DNA from: Thysanoteuthis rhombus
Lineage: Eukaryota; Mollusca; Cephalopoda; Oegopsida; Thysanoteuthidae
NCBI GenBank assembly: GCA_963457665.1
Contig: OY735207.1
Location: 47,550,196-47,614,195, forward strand
Direction: 5' to 3'
Length of the DNA stretch: 64,000 nucleotides
Positions 29,345-40,589 of this stretch are shown in pieces. The notes beneath the pieces were generated by a model. That model saw nothing but the letters and a program-made list of their open reading frames with translations, did not search any database and was not told the origin of the DNA. The position numbers and the translations under genes were made by a program. Position 1 is the stretch's first letter; every line of letters begins with the position of its first letter.

Positions 29345-29425
29345 ATAATTAGAAAAAAATGCCACAGGAAGCGAACCTGCGACCGATTCCTTGCCTGTCT
29401 TCCTGATCGTGCTGATTAGTCACGT
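29345..29425 (-). repeat. tRNA-like SINE head
   Basis: The minus strand carries GTCGCAGGTTCGCTTCCTGT, a T-arm-like stem with a good box B, and a weak box A at tRNA-like distance. Its downstream side runs within about 80 bp into the (TA)n tract at 29143-29268, the same head-plus-microsatellite layout as the ribozyme retroposon at 49.1 kb. Confidence 0.45.
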
Positions 29426-29629
29426 GAAAACTAACGAAATAACGTTGCTAATTAGTAATTTAGCAGTTAAGAATAAATTCATCCCTGGCCGGAGAAACAA
29501 TGTCTTCAACTGCTTGGTGTCAAACACGTAGCTTCATGCGTATGGTATATCTCTAATCAAATTATAATTCAATTCTGAGAAACACTCTGACAAGCGAATC
29601 CTTACGACTAATTCAATTCCGAATCGAGG

Positions 29630-29890
29630 TCATTGACCAAGAAATTGAATCTTCCAGAAATTGTCAGGATCAGAATGCAATTTTCTTTGTTCGCTGATCC
29701 ACTTAACGACTGTCCGAAACGTCAAGCATCCGAAACTTTCAACTGCCTTTGCTTCTTCAATATTGTTAACATCTACACCAAATCTGATTAGGCGAGTCGA
29801 TAGATCAATAGGAATTTCCGTATGAAAGTCTTCCCGGTAGATTGAGACAGATTTTACAAAGACAGAGTGTCTTAAGTATAAAGCAAACGG
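29630..29890 (-). CDS. Unrecognised exon-like frame (86 codons and stop)
   Basis: On the minus strand 86 codons stay open from CCG at 29890 to TGA at 29632-29630, without any ATG. The translation has natural-looking composition and no low-complexity bias, with phrases such as FHTEIPIDLSTRLIRFGVDV, ESFGCLTFRTVVKWISEQ and HSDPDNFWKIQF. The upstream side shows a pyrimidine stretch and AG (CCTGGTTTCCCTGTAGATAG), so this could be a terminal coding exon of a minus-strand gene. A TAG sits directly before the first codon, so the acceptor must be the second AG. No matching family was recognised, and transposon origin is possible. Confidence 0.35.
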   Translation of the reverse strand, partial: PFALYLRHSVFVKSVSIYREDFHTEIPIDLSTRLIRFGVDVNNIEEAKAVESFGCLTFRTVVKWISEQRKLHSDPDNFWKIQFLGQ

Positions 29891-29899
29891 CTATCTACA

Positions 29900-31876
29900 G
29901 GGAAACCAGGGTGGCGATTCTTTTCATGCAATAAATAGGCAATGAAAAAAAAAAATCAGTTAGAGACTCAATCAGAAAATCGTCACGTGACCAACTTTTT
30001 TTCGGCAGCGAGTCGTATTGGGGATGATCATTGAAACATTATGAAAAGGGGTGATTACAGAATAGGTCATATCTTTCGCCTCGCTTAGGTCAGGGATCAC
30101 CGGAAAGATAGAATCTCCTAAAAAAACAAACAAACAAAAAAAAAAACGTGAACACTGCTACACAAAAACTTAGAGACTAGTCTCGGATAAACTAACATTA
30201 CAAATTACCACCCCACACACACACACGCATGAACCACCAAAAACCTAATTAGGGTGTGGGTGGAATTTAAAAAGAGCAAAAAGCCATTTTCATCCCAGAC
30301 CGATATCTCCATCGAAAAAACAGATAGAGTGAATACAATATGAATAATTCAAAAACTTGCCCATTAAACACGCAGGAAAGAGCTCACACGTTCCAGGTCA
30401 AAAGAAGAAGGAAAAAAAAAAGATTTATGCACTTTTAATCGTATAAACGATTTTAACACCAGAGAGTATATATGGGTGCATATTAAGGCGAAACTAGTTA
30501 GGAGAAAACTTTGGAACACTGACCAGCTATGGGAAGCAGTCAGTGATGAATTAAACAACATTGTGCAGATCGGTGTAAATAACTACCGGACAGCTTGACC
30601 AAACGGCTCGGTTTTTTTGGGAGAAAACAAGGGAAAACCTATCCCATTCTAAAACGTACTCAGCGCATTAAACTTAGTCGAATATTTCATCTAAAATTAT
30701 ATTATAAAATTTATAATCATAAGATATTATGAGAGCAAAAACAATACAACAAAGACTGATAAAAAAAAAGCTTGACTCATTTTTTTTTGGCTAGGAGCGT
30801 ATATTCATAATGTTATCATTGCTAAATATTTTACTTTAGAAATGCATATTAAACGATTTTACAAAAAAAAATATATGATGAAGAATATTTCACAATAAAT
30901 ATACATTGTAAAAGATTTTACCATAAAAATGTATTGCCAATCAAGGAGAGGATATTTGTGTTCATGAATCAAGTGTTACTGGTAAAATATGACGATTATT
31001 TGTATCACCTGCTTCAAAAACTTTTGATCGGGTAGATGTTGGGACTTATAACTTAAAAGTGTGTTTCAAGTGCTATATCATCCATGGCACCTACAGATAT
31101 CGCATTTGTGATCCAAACCTCCTTTTTTACTTACCTATCTCCCAACTAACTGTCTGGTATCTCTGTCACTATCCGAAAAAACCATAAAAAGAATTATTAG
31201 TTTCCGTTGCACCCTTCGAAGAAGTCCTTTGCCTATTGTTCACCTGCTGGATCAGCAAAGGATGATGCTCACATTGTGTAGTGACAGAAATCCTTACTTT
31301 TTAGATTAACGTGTGTTATTGAAATTCCATGTACCATATATATGGTTATTGAGCTTTTCTGTCGAACCATCTCTACTATGCAGAGTCTTTCATTCTTACG
31401 GGGCATCCACACTTGTGATCTTGTTTCAAACTGACAACACTTATATATCTTTTGATATATTCATCAGAAAAAGAAAAAGTTACTAATATCGATCAATTAT
31501 AATCGTGGTTGTCTGAACTTGGCACTTTTATTTTAGCCGACAAATATATTTTCATGCAGCAAATTTTGTAAGACCGATATTACGTTTACAAGCACATAAC
31601 CGTAAAAAACGATGATGTTATTTATGTATTGATTCCCACTAAGGGGCATAGAGCTATTTTATTGGGTAATTTATTCTTAATAACTCAAGTATCCTAATTT
31701 GGGGTATTTTTTCCAAGTCTCAACTCCAGCTGTTTTAACTAAAACTTCATTGTTATGTCCCAACAGACGACTTCATATTTTCACAATCCTTTCGTTGTTT
31801 TATTAGCGATGTTATTCTTTTTCACATTGACCAATCTATTATAACTTTGTAATTATAACAGGACTCCAACAGAACA
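29900..31876. other. Intergenic; no gene recognised
   Basis: No recognisable coding sequence, tandem repeat or RTE copy. Confidence 0.5.
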
Positions 31877-32285
31877 ATCATCATCATCATCATCATCATC
31901 ATCAGTAGTCTTTTAGCGTCCGTCGTTGGACATAGACCTTCCCCAGGATTTGCCACACTTCTCTATCACGGGCGTCACGGAGCCAGTACTTCCTGAACTT
32001 GTCTAGCTCGTCTCTCCATCTAACATTTTGCCGGCCTTGGTTGCGCATGTGGTCTCGGGAATCCATGTTGTGAGTCATGATGTCCATCGATTGTCTGTCA
32101 TTTTTGCAACATGGCAAGCCCACCGCCATTTGAGATTTTTTATGGATTCTATGATGTCTCTAACTCTTGTCCTCTCTTGGATGTACTGTGCTGTTTTGTG
32201 GTCTCTCCGTGTGAGGCCCAGCATTATTCTTTCATGTGCACGTTGCATGGTTCTCAATTTACGGGTCTGTCTCTTGGTTAAGTAA
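31877..32285 (-). mobile_element. RTE-like LINE 3' end, one of the best-preserved copies
   Basis: The tail is an ATC run (31877-31905). The minus strand encodes, in two frames, MQRAHERIMLGLTRRDHKTA, then IKNLKWRWACHVAKMTDNRW, then GRQNVRWRDELDKFRKYWLR and KVYVQRRTLKD. That order is the family's C-terminus. It is 5'-truncated at about 32285, before the reverse transcriptase. Confidence 0.88.
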
Positions 32286-32834
32286 ACAAACATACAGCTA
32301 CACAAATAAACATACTAATTTGCATATATGCCTTTTATACTGAAGTATATTTTTTGTTGTTAAGTATTTGTCCTCCCGGTTTCCGTCCACTTTTTCATTC
32401 TTTCTCTCATCTGTCGTTACACATCTGGAATATACTATGATTATTTTCGAGTCTCTTGCTGTCTATGATAACTTATCAATTTGCTGTCTCTTGTACTGAC
32501 CGATCATGTTAGCACCACTGTTGTTTGCCGGCTCCCTTGACGGTACGCTATTAATCAGGAACGTAATTTTATGAGCAAACAACACCTGAAACAAAAGTGT
32601 TCGTTCATTCGATTCCTATTAGTTTAAACGTTAACTGTCAATTCTCTTTACCTACTTACCTGACATGTTTCTCAAATGATACATAGTGGTATTGACTGAA
32701 ACATCTGTAGTAATAATAACCTGAATACCTTTAAATAGGTTTTACTGACAGCTGAAGATCGCCCTGAAACCATATGCAGTTCACCAATCAGTCTAGCTAA
32801 GGTAGGCAGGTAAGTTAGGACTCTGCTAATATGA

Positions 32835-33050
32835 AAGTTGATACTTGGATTACAGTCACCTATATCCTCGAACGAATCATTTTTGACTGCATTGAGTGAT
32901 ATAGAAGAAATTATTTCTCCACTGAGAGCATTCCATAGTTTTGTCACTCAAAGGGAGAATGAATTTCTCCCATCCAAGTGGATTTCTGTACCTGGAGCTT
33001 CAGACTATATCCTCTGGTATTTGTAGATAGTTATGCTGTGAACATGCGCT
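32835..33050 (-). mobile_element. Non-LTR (CR1/Jockey-like) LINE C-terminal fragment
   Basis: The minus strand encodes TRGYSLKLQVQ, then after a frame break FSL-stop-VTKLWNALSGEIISSISLNA. This fits the typical end of CR1/Jockey-type pol proteins (RGHS...F..RV...WN.LP..VV...S.N.FK). It ends at the outer edge of the inverted-repeat arm at 33058, so the arm appears to have landed in or next to this older LINE. Confidence 0.6.
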
Positions 33051-33303
33051 TGTCCTGACACTAAAAATATTAGCTGCTTTGGTCTCGGGTGTGGATACTA
33101 TTATGAATTCGGTAGACCCCCAAAAGATTACGACAGACTACCCAAAAGCCACAAGTGCCATCTACCAGGATCGAAATTGCAATCGTTGGCTAAGCTAGCT
33201 TGCTGGCAACTACATCAAGAAGCAAAAATTTAGTTATTTACTGAACATAGATTAATTTAGAATGTGACCACAGAAGAGAGGCCCATATCCAGGCCTCAAG
33301 TCC

Positions 33304-33398
33304 CTGGCCGCGTGGATTAGACTAAGAAGCGAGCTTACTTAATATTAATTTTTTTGTACAACACTTAATTTTACGAGTTCGATTCTCAAGAGTATCAC
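33304..33398 (+). repeat. tRNA-like head (Leu/Ser-type) inside the inverted-repeat arm
   Basis: CTGGCCGCGTGGATTAGACT resembles the GGCCGAGTGG start of long-variable-arm tRNAs (Leu/Ser), and GAGTTCGATTCTC at about 33376 is box B-like. The partner copy is at 38470-38560 on the minus strand, where GCCGAGTGG is exact. The variable region is expanded, so this is a SINE head and not a tRNA gene. Confidence 0.5.
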
Positions 33399-33983
33399 AC
33401 TAAGGATCGATCTCATCACCCTGGCTATTGTTAGCCAATATTCGCTGTAAGTTAGACATCAAAAAGCCTGGTAAATACCTATAATTAATAATATTTCACA
33501 TAACACATATTTTTGCTGGCAGACTTACACATAATTCAAAGGAAAAACTATATATTTTGGCATCGTTTCAAGTGAAAATTGTTCTATAAGCAAAATGACA
33601 AATAATTGTTTTTTCATATAAAGTTTTATATGATAATGTCCTTTTCGATGTGTGGCTATCCGAGATTTCTTTTATTGAACAACGTCTGATTACCTGCTCC
33701 ACAGCCATATTACACCAATTATACATCATACTGTGCAACGTGGTTCCAATTTTTTGTTCCTGCGTGATATGTCTAATTTTTGAATGGATTATGTCTAAAA
33801 AGCATTGGATATATCAGTTACTCCTTTGAAACTTTGCTTATGAGACTGAGACAGTGGTAATTTGAAATTTTTTTCCCCAGTTGGATAACAGGCTAATTTG
33901 CACATTCTCTATTGCATGAAGTGAGATACATAATTACCATACGTAATTGTTTTTTCTTACTTCATGTCATAAGGAATATTATC

Positions 33984-34509
33984 ATTAGTATTTAAATGTC
34001 CGTCGTTGGACATACACTTTCCCCAGGATTCGCCACACTTCTCTATCATGGGCGTCCTGGGGCCAGTACTTTCTGAATTTGTCTAGCTTGTCCCTCCATC
34101 TAATATTCTGCCGGCCTTGGTTGAACATGTGATCTTGGGGAATCCATGTCATGAGTTGCAATGTCCATCGGTTGTCCGCCATTCGTGCAACATGGCCAGC
34201 CCACTGCCATTTGAGCTTTTTAATGGATTCAATGATGTCCCTGACTCTTGTCTTTTCCCAGATGTACTATGCTGTCTTGTGGTCTCTCCATATGAGACCC
34301 AGCATGATTTTTTCATGTGCACGTTGTATGGTTCTCAATTTGCAGATCTGTCTCTTGGTTATGTTCAATGTTTCAGCTCCATAAGTGACTACTGGGAGGA
34401 TGCATTGGTTATGCACCTTTCTTTTTAGGATTAATAGGATCTTCTTATTTTTGGAGGTTGAGCTTGCTCTGCCAAAGGCTTGCCATCATAGTATGATTCT
34501 TTGCTTGAT
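33984..34509 (-). mobile_element. RTE-like LINE 3' end (left inverted-repeat arm)
   Basis: The minus strand encodes the RTE C-terminus with MADNRWT, RQNIRWRDKLDKFRKYW and VWRILGKVYVQRRT, and further 5' the AFGRASS-like and YGAETL-like segments. The trinucleotide tail is almost absent (ATTATCATTAG). It is longer than most copies but still lacks the reverse-transcriptase core. Confidence 0.88.
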
Positions 34510-35593
34510 TTATGGATGAAAATATCACTGTTCAGGTCACAAAAGAAAAGTTTGAAGGGAATAATGTGCTATTATCTATATTTTTCACAGATAAACATAC
34601 ATGATATATAGTAACACTCACTACTTATGAAAGAAAATCGTTTTCCACGATTTCATAGGTCAAGTTTTCTAGATTTCTCAAATGGAGTGTTTTCATTGAT
34701 CATTTTGACTACATTTTTTTAAAAATTTCAAATCGTTTTCGTGGCTCTTCATCGTAACCCTCGGCTATAACCAAAGAATTTTGCTTGCACATTCGTACTG
34801 TCTGATCACAAATGATAGGACTTTAATCTCCCACTGTTGTAATCCGGATATTTATTTGCATTGAAATTTCTCTTACGTTCAAATCAATCACTGTGTGAAG
34901 CGAGAAAATCAATTCTTAAATGTCTTCCGAGGACATTATCTCGGAGTTGATGATTGGGCCATCGAATGACATCAACAACAGTTGTGGATGTTCTTGGGTG
35001 ATTATCTAGAGCAGGATAATCTCGATCCATCACTGTGTGCCCTCTACTACTACGGAATTATAAATTTTTTCTTTTGATAAGTATTTGATATGAGCTGCAT
35101 TTCATATGTTTGGTTTTGGTCCCTGACCTTTCATTGTCCAAACTAGTTTTGATAGTTTTAGAAAAGGTATTTTGTATCAATGTCGATCTTTGGTCCAAAT
35201 TACGTCAGTTTGGAAGCTCTATAAGAACGTCAGAAGAAACCTTATTATAATGAATTGGGTATTTTTTTGCACCCAAAGAATATGTGAGCACTATATTATA
35301 CATTTGGAAAGCAACTCTCCCATTATTCCCTTATTTGCCAAGGCAGTTACACGGAAAGAAAACTCATATCTATCGTCGACTGTGACAGTGACAAGTTGTT
35401 TTATTATACAATCATATTGACTTGAGATTAACTTGGTCCGTGCTTAGATTGACATGACGTATGACTTTCAAAGATCAGAATTCAATCTCTGTCATATTAA
35501 TTTTGCCAAGTAATTCTTTCTTTCTTTCTTTTGCCTTACTCTCTATCTGTTTACCTCTCTGTGTATCTCCTCCATCCCCCTCTCTCTCCATTG

Positions 35594-35688
<95 letters not shown>

Positions 35689-35914
35689 GTGTGATCTGGA
35701 ACGCGATGAGCACCATTTGAAAATTAATGTTTTACCTCTCTGAAATCAAATTCAAGATTTGAATTGTTTTATTTTATCACAACATTTACTTACTCATAGA
35801 CACAGACACAGACACACATATATGTATATGTGCGTGCTTCTGGGGGGATATATGTAGTGTATGAGGTTTTGATACACATTGATTTTTTAAATTGTGCTCA
35901 TTTTATGTTGGAAC

Positions 35915-35991
<77 letters not shown>

Positions 35992-36049
35992 GATTGTATA
36001 TATACATATATGTATATATATATATATAATTGTGAATGTGGGTGTTTGG

Positions 36050-36114
<65 letters not shown>

Positions 36115-36117
<3 letters not shown>

Positions 36118-36181
36118 GATAGGATGTGGGTTTGCTATGGAAACAAAAATATGTTTCTGCCCTCCCTGGGCCTCATCAGGA
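36115..36181 (-). repeat. Short repeat containing CTGATGAG and GAAAC boxes, copy 1
   Basis: The minus strand reads CTGATGAG, a possible GCCC/GGGC stem, then AGAAAC, ending in CCACATCCTATCATG next to TA repeats. A second copy lies at 36321-36385 in the opposite orientation. The boxes recall a hammerhead core, but helix I cannot be formed. Confidence 0.5.
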
Positions 36182-36320
36182 AAATAATTATCTGTGTTCC
36201 TTAGGATTGTAGTTCGAGGCATTTGATGAGAATCTTCTGAGTGTTGCCGTGAGTGGGAGGAGTTATTCATTTTGTTTTATTGTTTTTAGTAATGTGAATA
36301 TCTTTGTTGCAAACTCATTC

Positions 36321-36385
36321 GCTTGATGAGGATCAGAAAGAGCAGAAACATAAACTTATTCGTGTAGATCCACATCCCATTATAT
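36321..36385 (+). repeat. Short repeat containing TTGATGAG and GAAAC boxes, copy 2
   Basis: Plus-strand sibling of 36115-36181: TTGATGAG, AGAAACAT, then CCACATCCCATTATATAT. The stem between the boxes is degraded. Confidence 0.5.
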
Positions 36386-36440
36386 ATCTTCAACTCTACT
36401 CTAAAAAACCTGATTTTCGAAGAGCAAAATTGAATGTATC

Positions 36441-36508
36441 GAGCACTCAATGAAACAAATCCATTACGTATCAGACGTTGCTTTATATTATGCTATATTA
36501 TTAACCTG

Positions 36509-36512
<4 letters not shown>
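36441..36512 (+). repeat. Short dispersed repeat ending in CCTGAT and a TA run (copies at 36.4 and 47.9 kb)
   Basis: The block from GAGCACTCAATG to AACCTGAT matches 47877-47960 (AAGCACTTAATG to ATCCTGAT) with regular substitutions. Both copies lead into or lie beside TA microsatellites. Confidence 0.5.
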
Positions 36513-36573
<61 letters not shown>

Positions 36574-36821
36574 GAGAGAGAGAGAGAGAGAGAGAAAAAG
36601 AGAGAGAATTGGTTGTAATCCATAATGTAAATAAGCAGCGATTTATGCAGCCCCTAGAGATCTTCCACAATGTCTTTTTCGAATTGTATATAGATAATTC
36701 TCAATTGCAATCACTCCATATATAAATGCAGACATCAGAAGGCAGATTATGTTGAAAATTAATATTTTTGACTAAAATATGGACTTTTTCATAATTTGAC
36801 ATCTGACTAATTGATGTATGC

Positions 36822-36878
<57 letters not shown>

Positions 36879-37256
36879 GTTGTGTGTGTGTGTGTGTGTG
36901 TCGGTGCGTGTGAACGGAAAAGGAAATGCCAAGAATATTCATGAAGGGATAATTTCCTGAAAAATACGTGAGTTATTTTGACTTTGAAGAGATTTAATTA
37001 GAGGCATATCGTATTTGATATTCTCTCCAAAATGAAAAGAAAATTTGGTACAGAAGTTCGTCTTTACGGTAGGCTTTAATTTTATGGCCAATCTCCAAGA
37101 ACTTGGCTTTGCTTCTATAGATTGCCAGAGAGGAAAGGCGATAGAAGTTGCTAAATGGTGTTGAATTACCAGGAGAGACATTCTCACGCAATGAGATGCT
37201 GGTGAGAAGCGATGGCGTATGGCTCACTTCTTAGAAACATGTATGTATGATAGGAG

Positions 37257-37872
37257 ATAAAAACACCGATATCAAAATCGAGGACACGGAACTGGAAGAG
37301 TAGATCACTACATCTACCTAAGACAACGAATCTCCATGAGACCCTCAAAAGAAGAAATCAAGTGAAGAATCACACTAGGATGGCAAGCCTTTGGCAGAGC
37401 AAGCTCAACATTAAAAAGTAATAGGATCCCATTAATCCCAAAAAGAAGGGTGTATAACCGATGTATCCTCCCAATAGTCACTTATGGAGCTGGAACATTG
37501 AACATAACCAAGAGACAGACCCGCAAATTGAGAACTATGCAACGTGCACATGAAAAAATTATGCTGGGCCTCACATGGAGAGACCACAAGACAGCATAGT
37601 ACATCCAGAGAAAGACAAAAGTCATTGAATCAATTAAAAAGCTCAAATGGCAGTGGACTGGCCATCTTGCACGAATGGCGGACAACCGATGGACATTGCA
37701 ACTCATGACATGGATTCCCCAAGATCACATGTTCAACCAAGGCCGGCAGAATATTAGATGGAGAGACAAGCTAGACAGATTCAGAAAGTACTGGCCCCAG
37801 GACGGCCTTGATAGAGAAGTGTGGCGAATCCTGGGGAAGGTTTTTGTCCAACGACGGACATTGAAATACTGA
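37257..37872 (+). mobile_element. RTE-like LINE 3' end, longest copy in the window (right inverted-repeat arm)
   Basis: The plus strand encodes IKIEDTELEE, a frame break, IRQRISMRPSKEEIK-like sequence, LGWQAFGRASST, PKRRVYNRCILPIVTYGAGT, ITKRQTRKLRTMQRAHEKIM, then the LKWQWTGHLARMADNRWT and WRDKLDRFRKYW segments. The order matches RTE pol after the reverse transcriptase. About 100 bp at its 5' end extends beyond the inverted-repeat arm. Confidence 0.9.
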
Positions 37873-38801
37873 TGATAATATTCCTTATGACATGAAGTAA
37901 AAAAAAACAATTACGTATGGTAATTATGTATCTCACTTCATGCAATAGAGAATGTGCAAATTAGCCTGTTGTCCAACTGGGGAAAAAAATTTCAAATTAC
38001 CACTGTCTCAGTCTCATAAGCAAAGTTTCAAAGGAGTAACTGATATATCCAATGCTTTTTAGACATAATCCATTCAAAAATTAGACATATCACGCAGGAA
38101 CAAAAAATTGGAACCACGTTGCACAGTATGATGTATAATTGGTGTAATATGGCTATGGAGCAGATAATCAGACGTTGTTCAATAGAAGAAATCTCGGATA
38201 ACCACACATCGAAAAGGACATTATCATATAAAACTTTATTATATGAAAAAACAATTATTTGTCGTTTTGTTTATAGAACAACTTTGACTTGAAACGATGC
38301 CAAAATATATAGTTTTTCCTTTGAGTTATGTGTAAGTCTGCCAGCAAAAATATGTGTTATGTGAAATATTATTAATTATAGGTATTTACCAGGCTTTTTG
38401 ATGTCCAACTTACAGCGAATGTTGGCTACCAATAGCCAGGGTGATGAGATCGATCCTTACTGGGATATTCCTGAGAATCGAACTCGTAAAATTAAGTGTT
38501 GTAGAAAATAATAATATCAAACAAGCTTGCTTCTTAGATTAATCCACTCGGCTAAGGACTTGAGGCCAGGATATGGGCCTTTGTTCTATGGTCACATTCT
38601 AAACTAATCTATGCTAAGTAAATAACTAAAGTTTTGCTTCTTGATGTAGTTGCCAGCAAGGTAGCTTGGCCAACGATTGCAATTTCGATCCTGGTGGATG
38701 ACACTTGTGGCTTTTGGGAAGTCTGCTGTAATCTTTTTGGGGTCCACCGAATTCAAAATAGTATCCACACCCGAGACCAAAACAGCTAATACTGTTAGTG
38801 T
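37357..38801. repeat. Large inverted repeat, right arm
   Basis: Partner of 33058-34509 in opposite orientation. The outer end stops at TTAGTGT (38801), matching ACACTAA at 33058. Directly outside it another RTE tail starts at about 38806, whereas outside the left arm there is a different LINE. The arms are therefore inserted or duplicated material and not a palindrome of one locus. Confidence 0.93.
38470..38560 (-). repeat. tRNA-like head in the right inverted-repeat arm
   Basis: The minus strand reads GCCGAGTGGATTAATC followed, after an expanded variable region, by CGAGTTCGATTCTC. It is the partner of 33304-33398 and closer to a tRNA Leu/Ser consensus. Confidence 0.5.
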
Positions 38802-38805
38802 AAGT

Positions 38806-39017
38806 GCACGAATGACGGACAGCCGATGGACAATGGGGCTCACAACACGTATCCCCTGAGATCAAATGCGGAACTGAGGCCGGCAGAAGATTCGATGGAG
38901 AGACGAAGTAGATTAATTCAGAAAGTACTGGCCCACGACGCTCATGATGGAGGAGTGTGGCGAATCCTGGGGTAGGTCTATGTCCAACAACGGACGTTGA
39001 AAGACTGATGATGATGA

Positions 39018-39048
<31 letters not shown>

Positions 39049-39057
39049 GATGATGAT
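38806..39057 (+). mobile_element. RTE-like LINE extreme 3' end with GAT/TTG tail
   Basis: From ACGAATGACGGACAGCCG the last part of RTE pol (ARMTDSRWT, then a WRDE-like region and the end of the family) runs to about 39009. The tail is a GAT run that switches to (TTG)n and back to GAT (39009-39057), an unusual tail composition for this family. Confidence 0.8.
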
Positions 39058-40589
39058 TATGATGTATTTAAGTTAGATAGATATGCCATTGTCTGCCTTT
39101 GTAGTAAAGTTTATCTCCAGAGAAACTTGAAAGCGAACTCATTTCAGTATTGATTATCAAGAGAGAAAGTAATAAATGTACAATCAAAGCTTGACTATTA
39201 CGTCCGCAGCCTGACACATAGTTATCAGGTGAATTTTGATCTGAAATTTCCCCAATATGTTTGTTTTTGTGATCATTATTCACCACTGAGTTCAGTGCAT
39301 TGGCAAGGAAGAAGATTATGTTGGAGAATGATTGATTCTGATGTATGCTTTCCCTGGTGAATAGCTATGTCTAATGTATGAAGTTTTGCTCTATGCAAGA
39401 CTGTCCTTTCAACAGTTCTAAATATTTGAGGATAACGAAATTATCCAGCGGCTCAGTGATATTGATGATATTTATCAGAAAATCCATCAAATCCAAACTG
39501 GATTTTCCCCCTTCAGGACGTAATACACAATTTACTTGTGAGTTAACATGAGTTCAAAGACGCAAGCGAGAATACTTTGCTGATTGTATGATGCTGCAAA
39601 AAATCTATGCATTTCGTCAACAGATGCTAGAAAATGTTGATGAAAGTGACAATTGGGAAAAGAGAAAAAAAAAAACGGGAAAAAACAGGTGTTATATCTT
39701 GAACATTTTCATCATCACGTGGCTATGTTTCGATGCATTCCGACGGTAGCCAGCCATCTTTTTCAGAAAAATTTGCCACGGTACAGAGAAGATTTTACGC
39801 TAAAAATTCTACATGTTTGAGATTGAGGAAAAAAATGTTTTGTGCGTTGTTTTAACAAAAAGACTCTCCATTCACATAGCATTTTTATTTGGGAAAAAAG
39901 TAAACTCTAACCAACACGGATACAAACATCACCCACCCGCTGCCACTAAACAACGAAGATGTAGCACCTCTTTTCTTCTTAATTTTCTTGGTTCTCCTTC
40001 CAAACACATGTTTATATATAATGATTCGCTACACAAATACGCTTTTATTTTTACTCTGTTTACGCTTCTTCAGGCGAATGATTTGGGTTATTTTAGATTC
40101 CTATTCAGGACAGTTTTTTTTTAAGGGTTTTATTTTTCTAGATTGTCTTTCTTTGCTTCTGTTTACATATATGTATCTTTCTTCTTTGCTTGTTTAGTGG
40201 TTGGGCCTCGCTTGTTATGTTTTTTTGTTTTATCTAGTTGGAATACATAAATTAGGAGGATATGGTGCAGGCATTTCCAATTTCCCTATGTAGAAAATCC
40301 ATCAGTTTTTTGTGGTATGTTTCTTCTCTGAGAGTATTTTATTCTCAATCAAATTTGTTACTCAATATTAGGGTTCTCTTTTATATGACCTTAGCTGTTA
40401 ACTTAATTATTCTTGGTTTGGTCCGTTTCTACATGTCAACGATAATTCTAGTGATTTGGTTGTTCTTAGAGTGGCTTTGGGGATAGGATATCTGTGGTGG
40501 TTAATTCATGGTATATCTAAGCGTGGGTTATTAAGTTATGTTTATTAATAGAAATTTTGAGCAATACTGGCATTTTAAGGCTACTTCTA
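39058..40589. other. Intergenic; no gene recognised
   Basis: No recognisable coding similarity or tandem repeat. Confidence 0.5.

Larger units (their letters stand above)
33058..34509. repeat. Large inverted repeat, left arm
   Basis: Reverse complement of 37357-38801. The 33700-33990 part is nearly identical to its partner; the outer 300 bp is more diverged. From the outside in, the arm holds a sequence of unknown origin with a tRNA-like head (33058-33983), then an antisense RTE 3' end (33984-34509). The RTE family itself does not explain the 0.9-kb non-RTE half being shared. Confidence 0.93.
34510..37256. other. Inverted-repeat spacer rich in TA/TG/GA microsatellites
   Basis: Microsatellites: (TA)n(TG)n at 35596-35684; (TA)n at about 35920-35985 and 36056-36115; (TA)n at about 36510-36570, then (GA)n to 36606; (TA)n(TG)n at about 36829-36900. 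A short repeat occurs twice in opposite orientation (36115-36181 and 36321-36385), and a repeat at 36441-36512 matches 47877-47960. No gene was recognised. Confidence 0.7.

Noticed and set aside
31400..31480. Minus-strand CTGATGA followed by a perfect ATATATC/GATATAT stem, suggesting another hammerhead.
   Set aside because: The required GAAA after helix II is absent (AAGTG instead), and the later GAAAC is too far away to form the core.
36115..36181. Hammerhead ribozyme candidate (CTGATGAG, GCCC/GGGC stem, AGAAAC).
   Set aside because: The base pair next to the core would be G-A, helix III is weak, and no complementary helix I strands exist on either side in either copy.
35830..36270. Long open frames encoding runs of Tyr-Ile on both strands.
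   Set aside because: They are translations of (TA)n microsatellites, as are similar frames at 2.5, 43.7, 45.3, 48.1, 50.1 and 57 kb.
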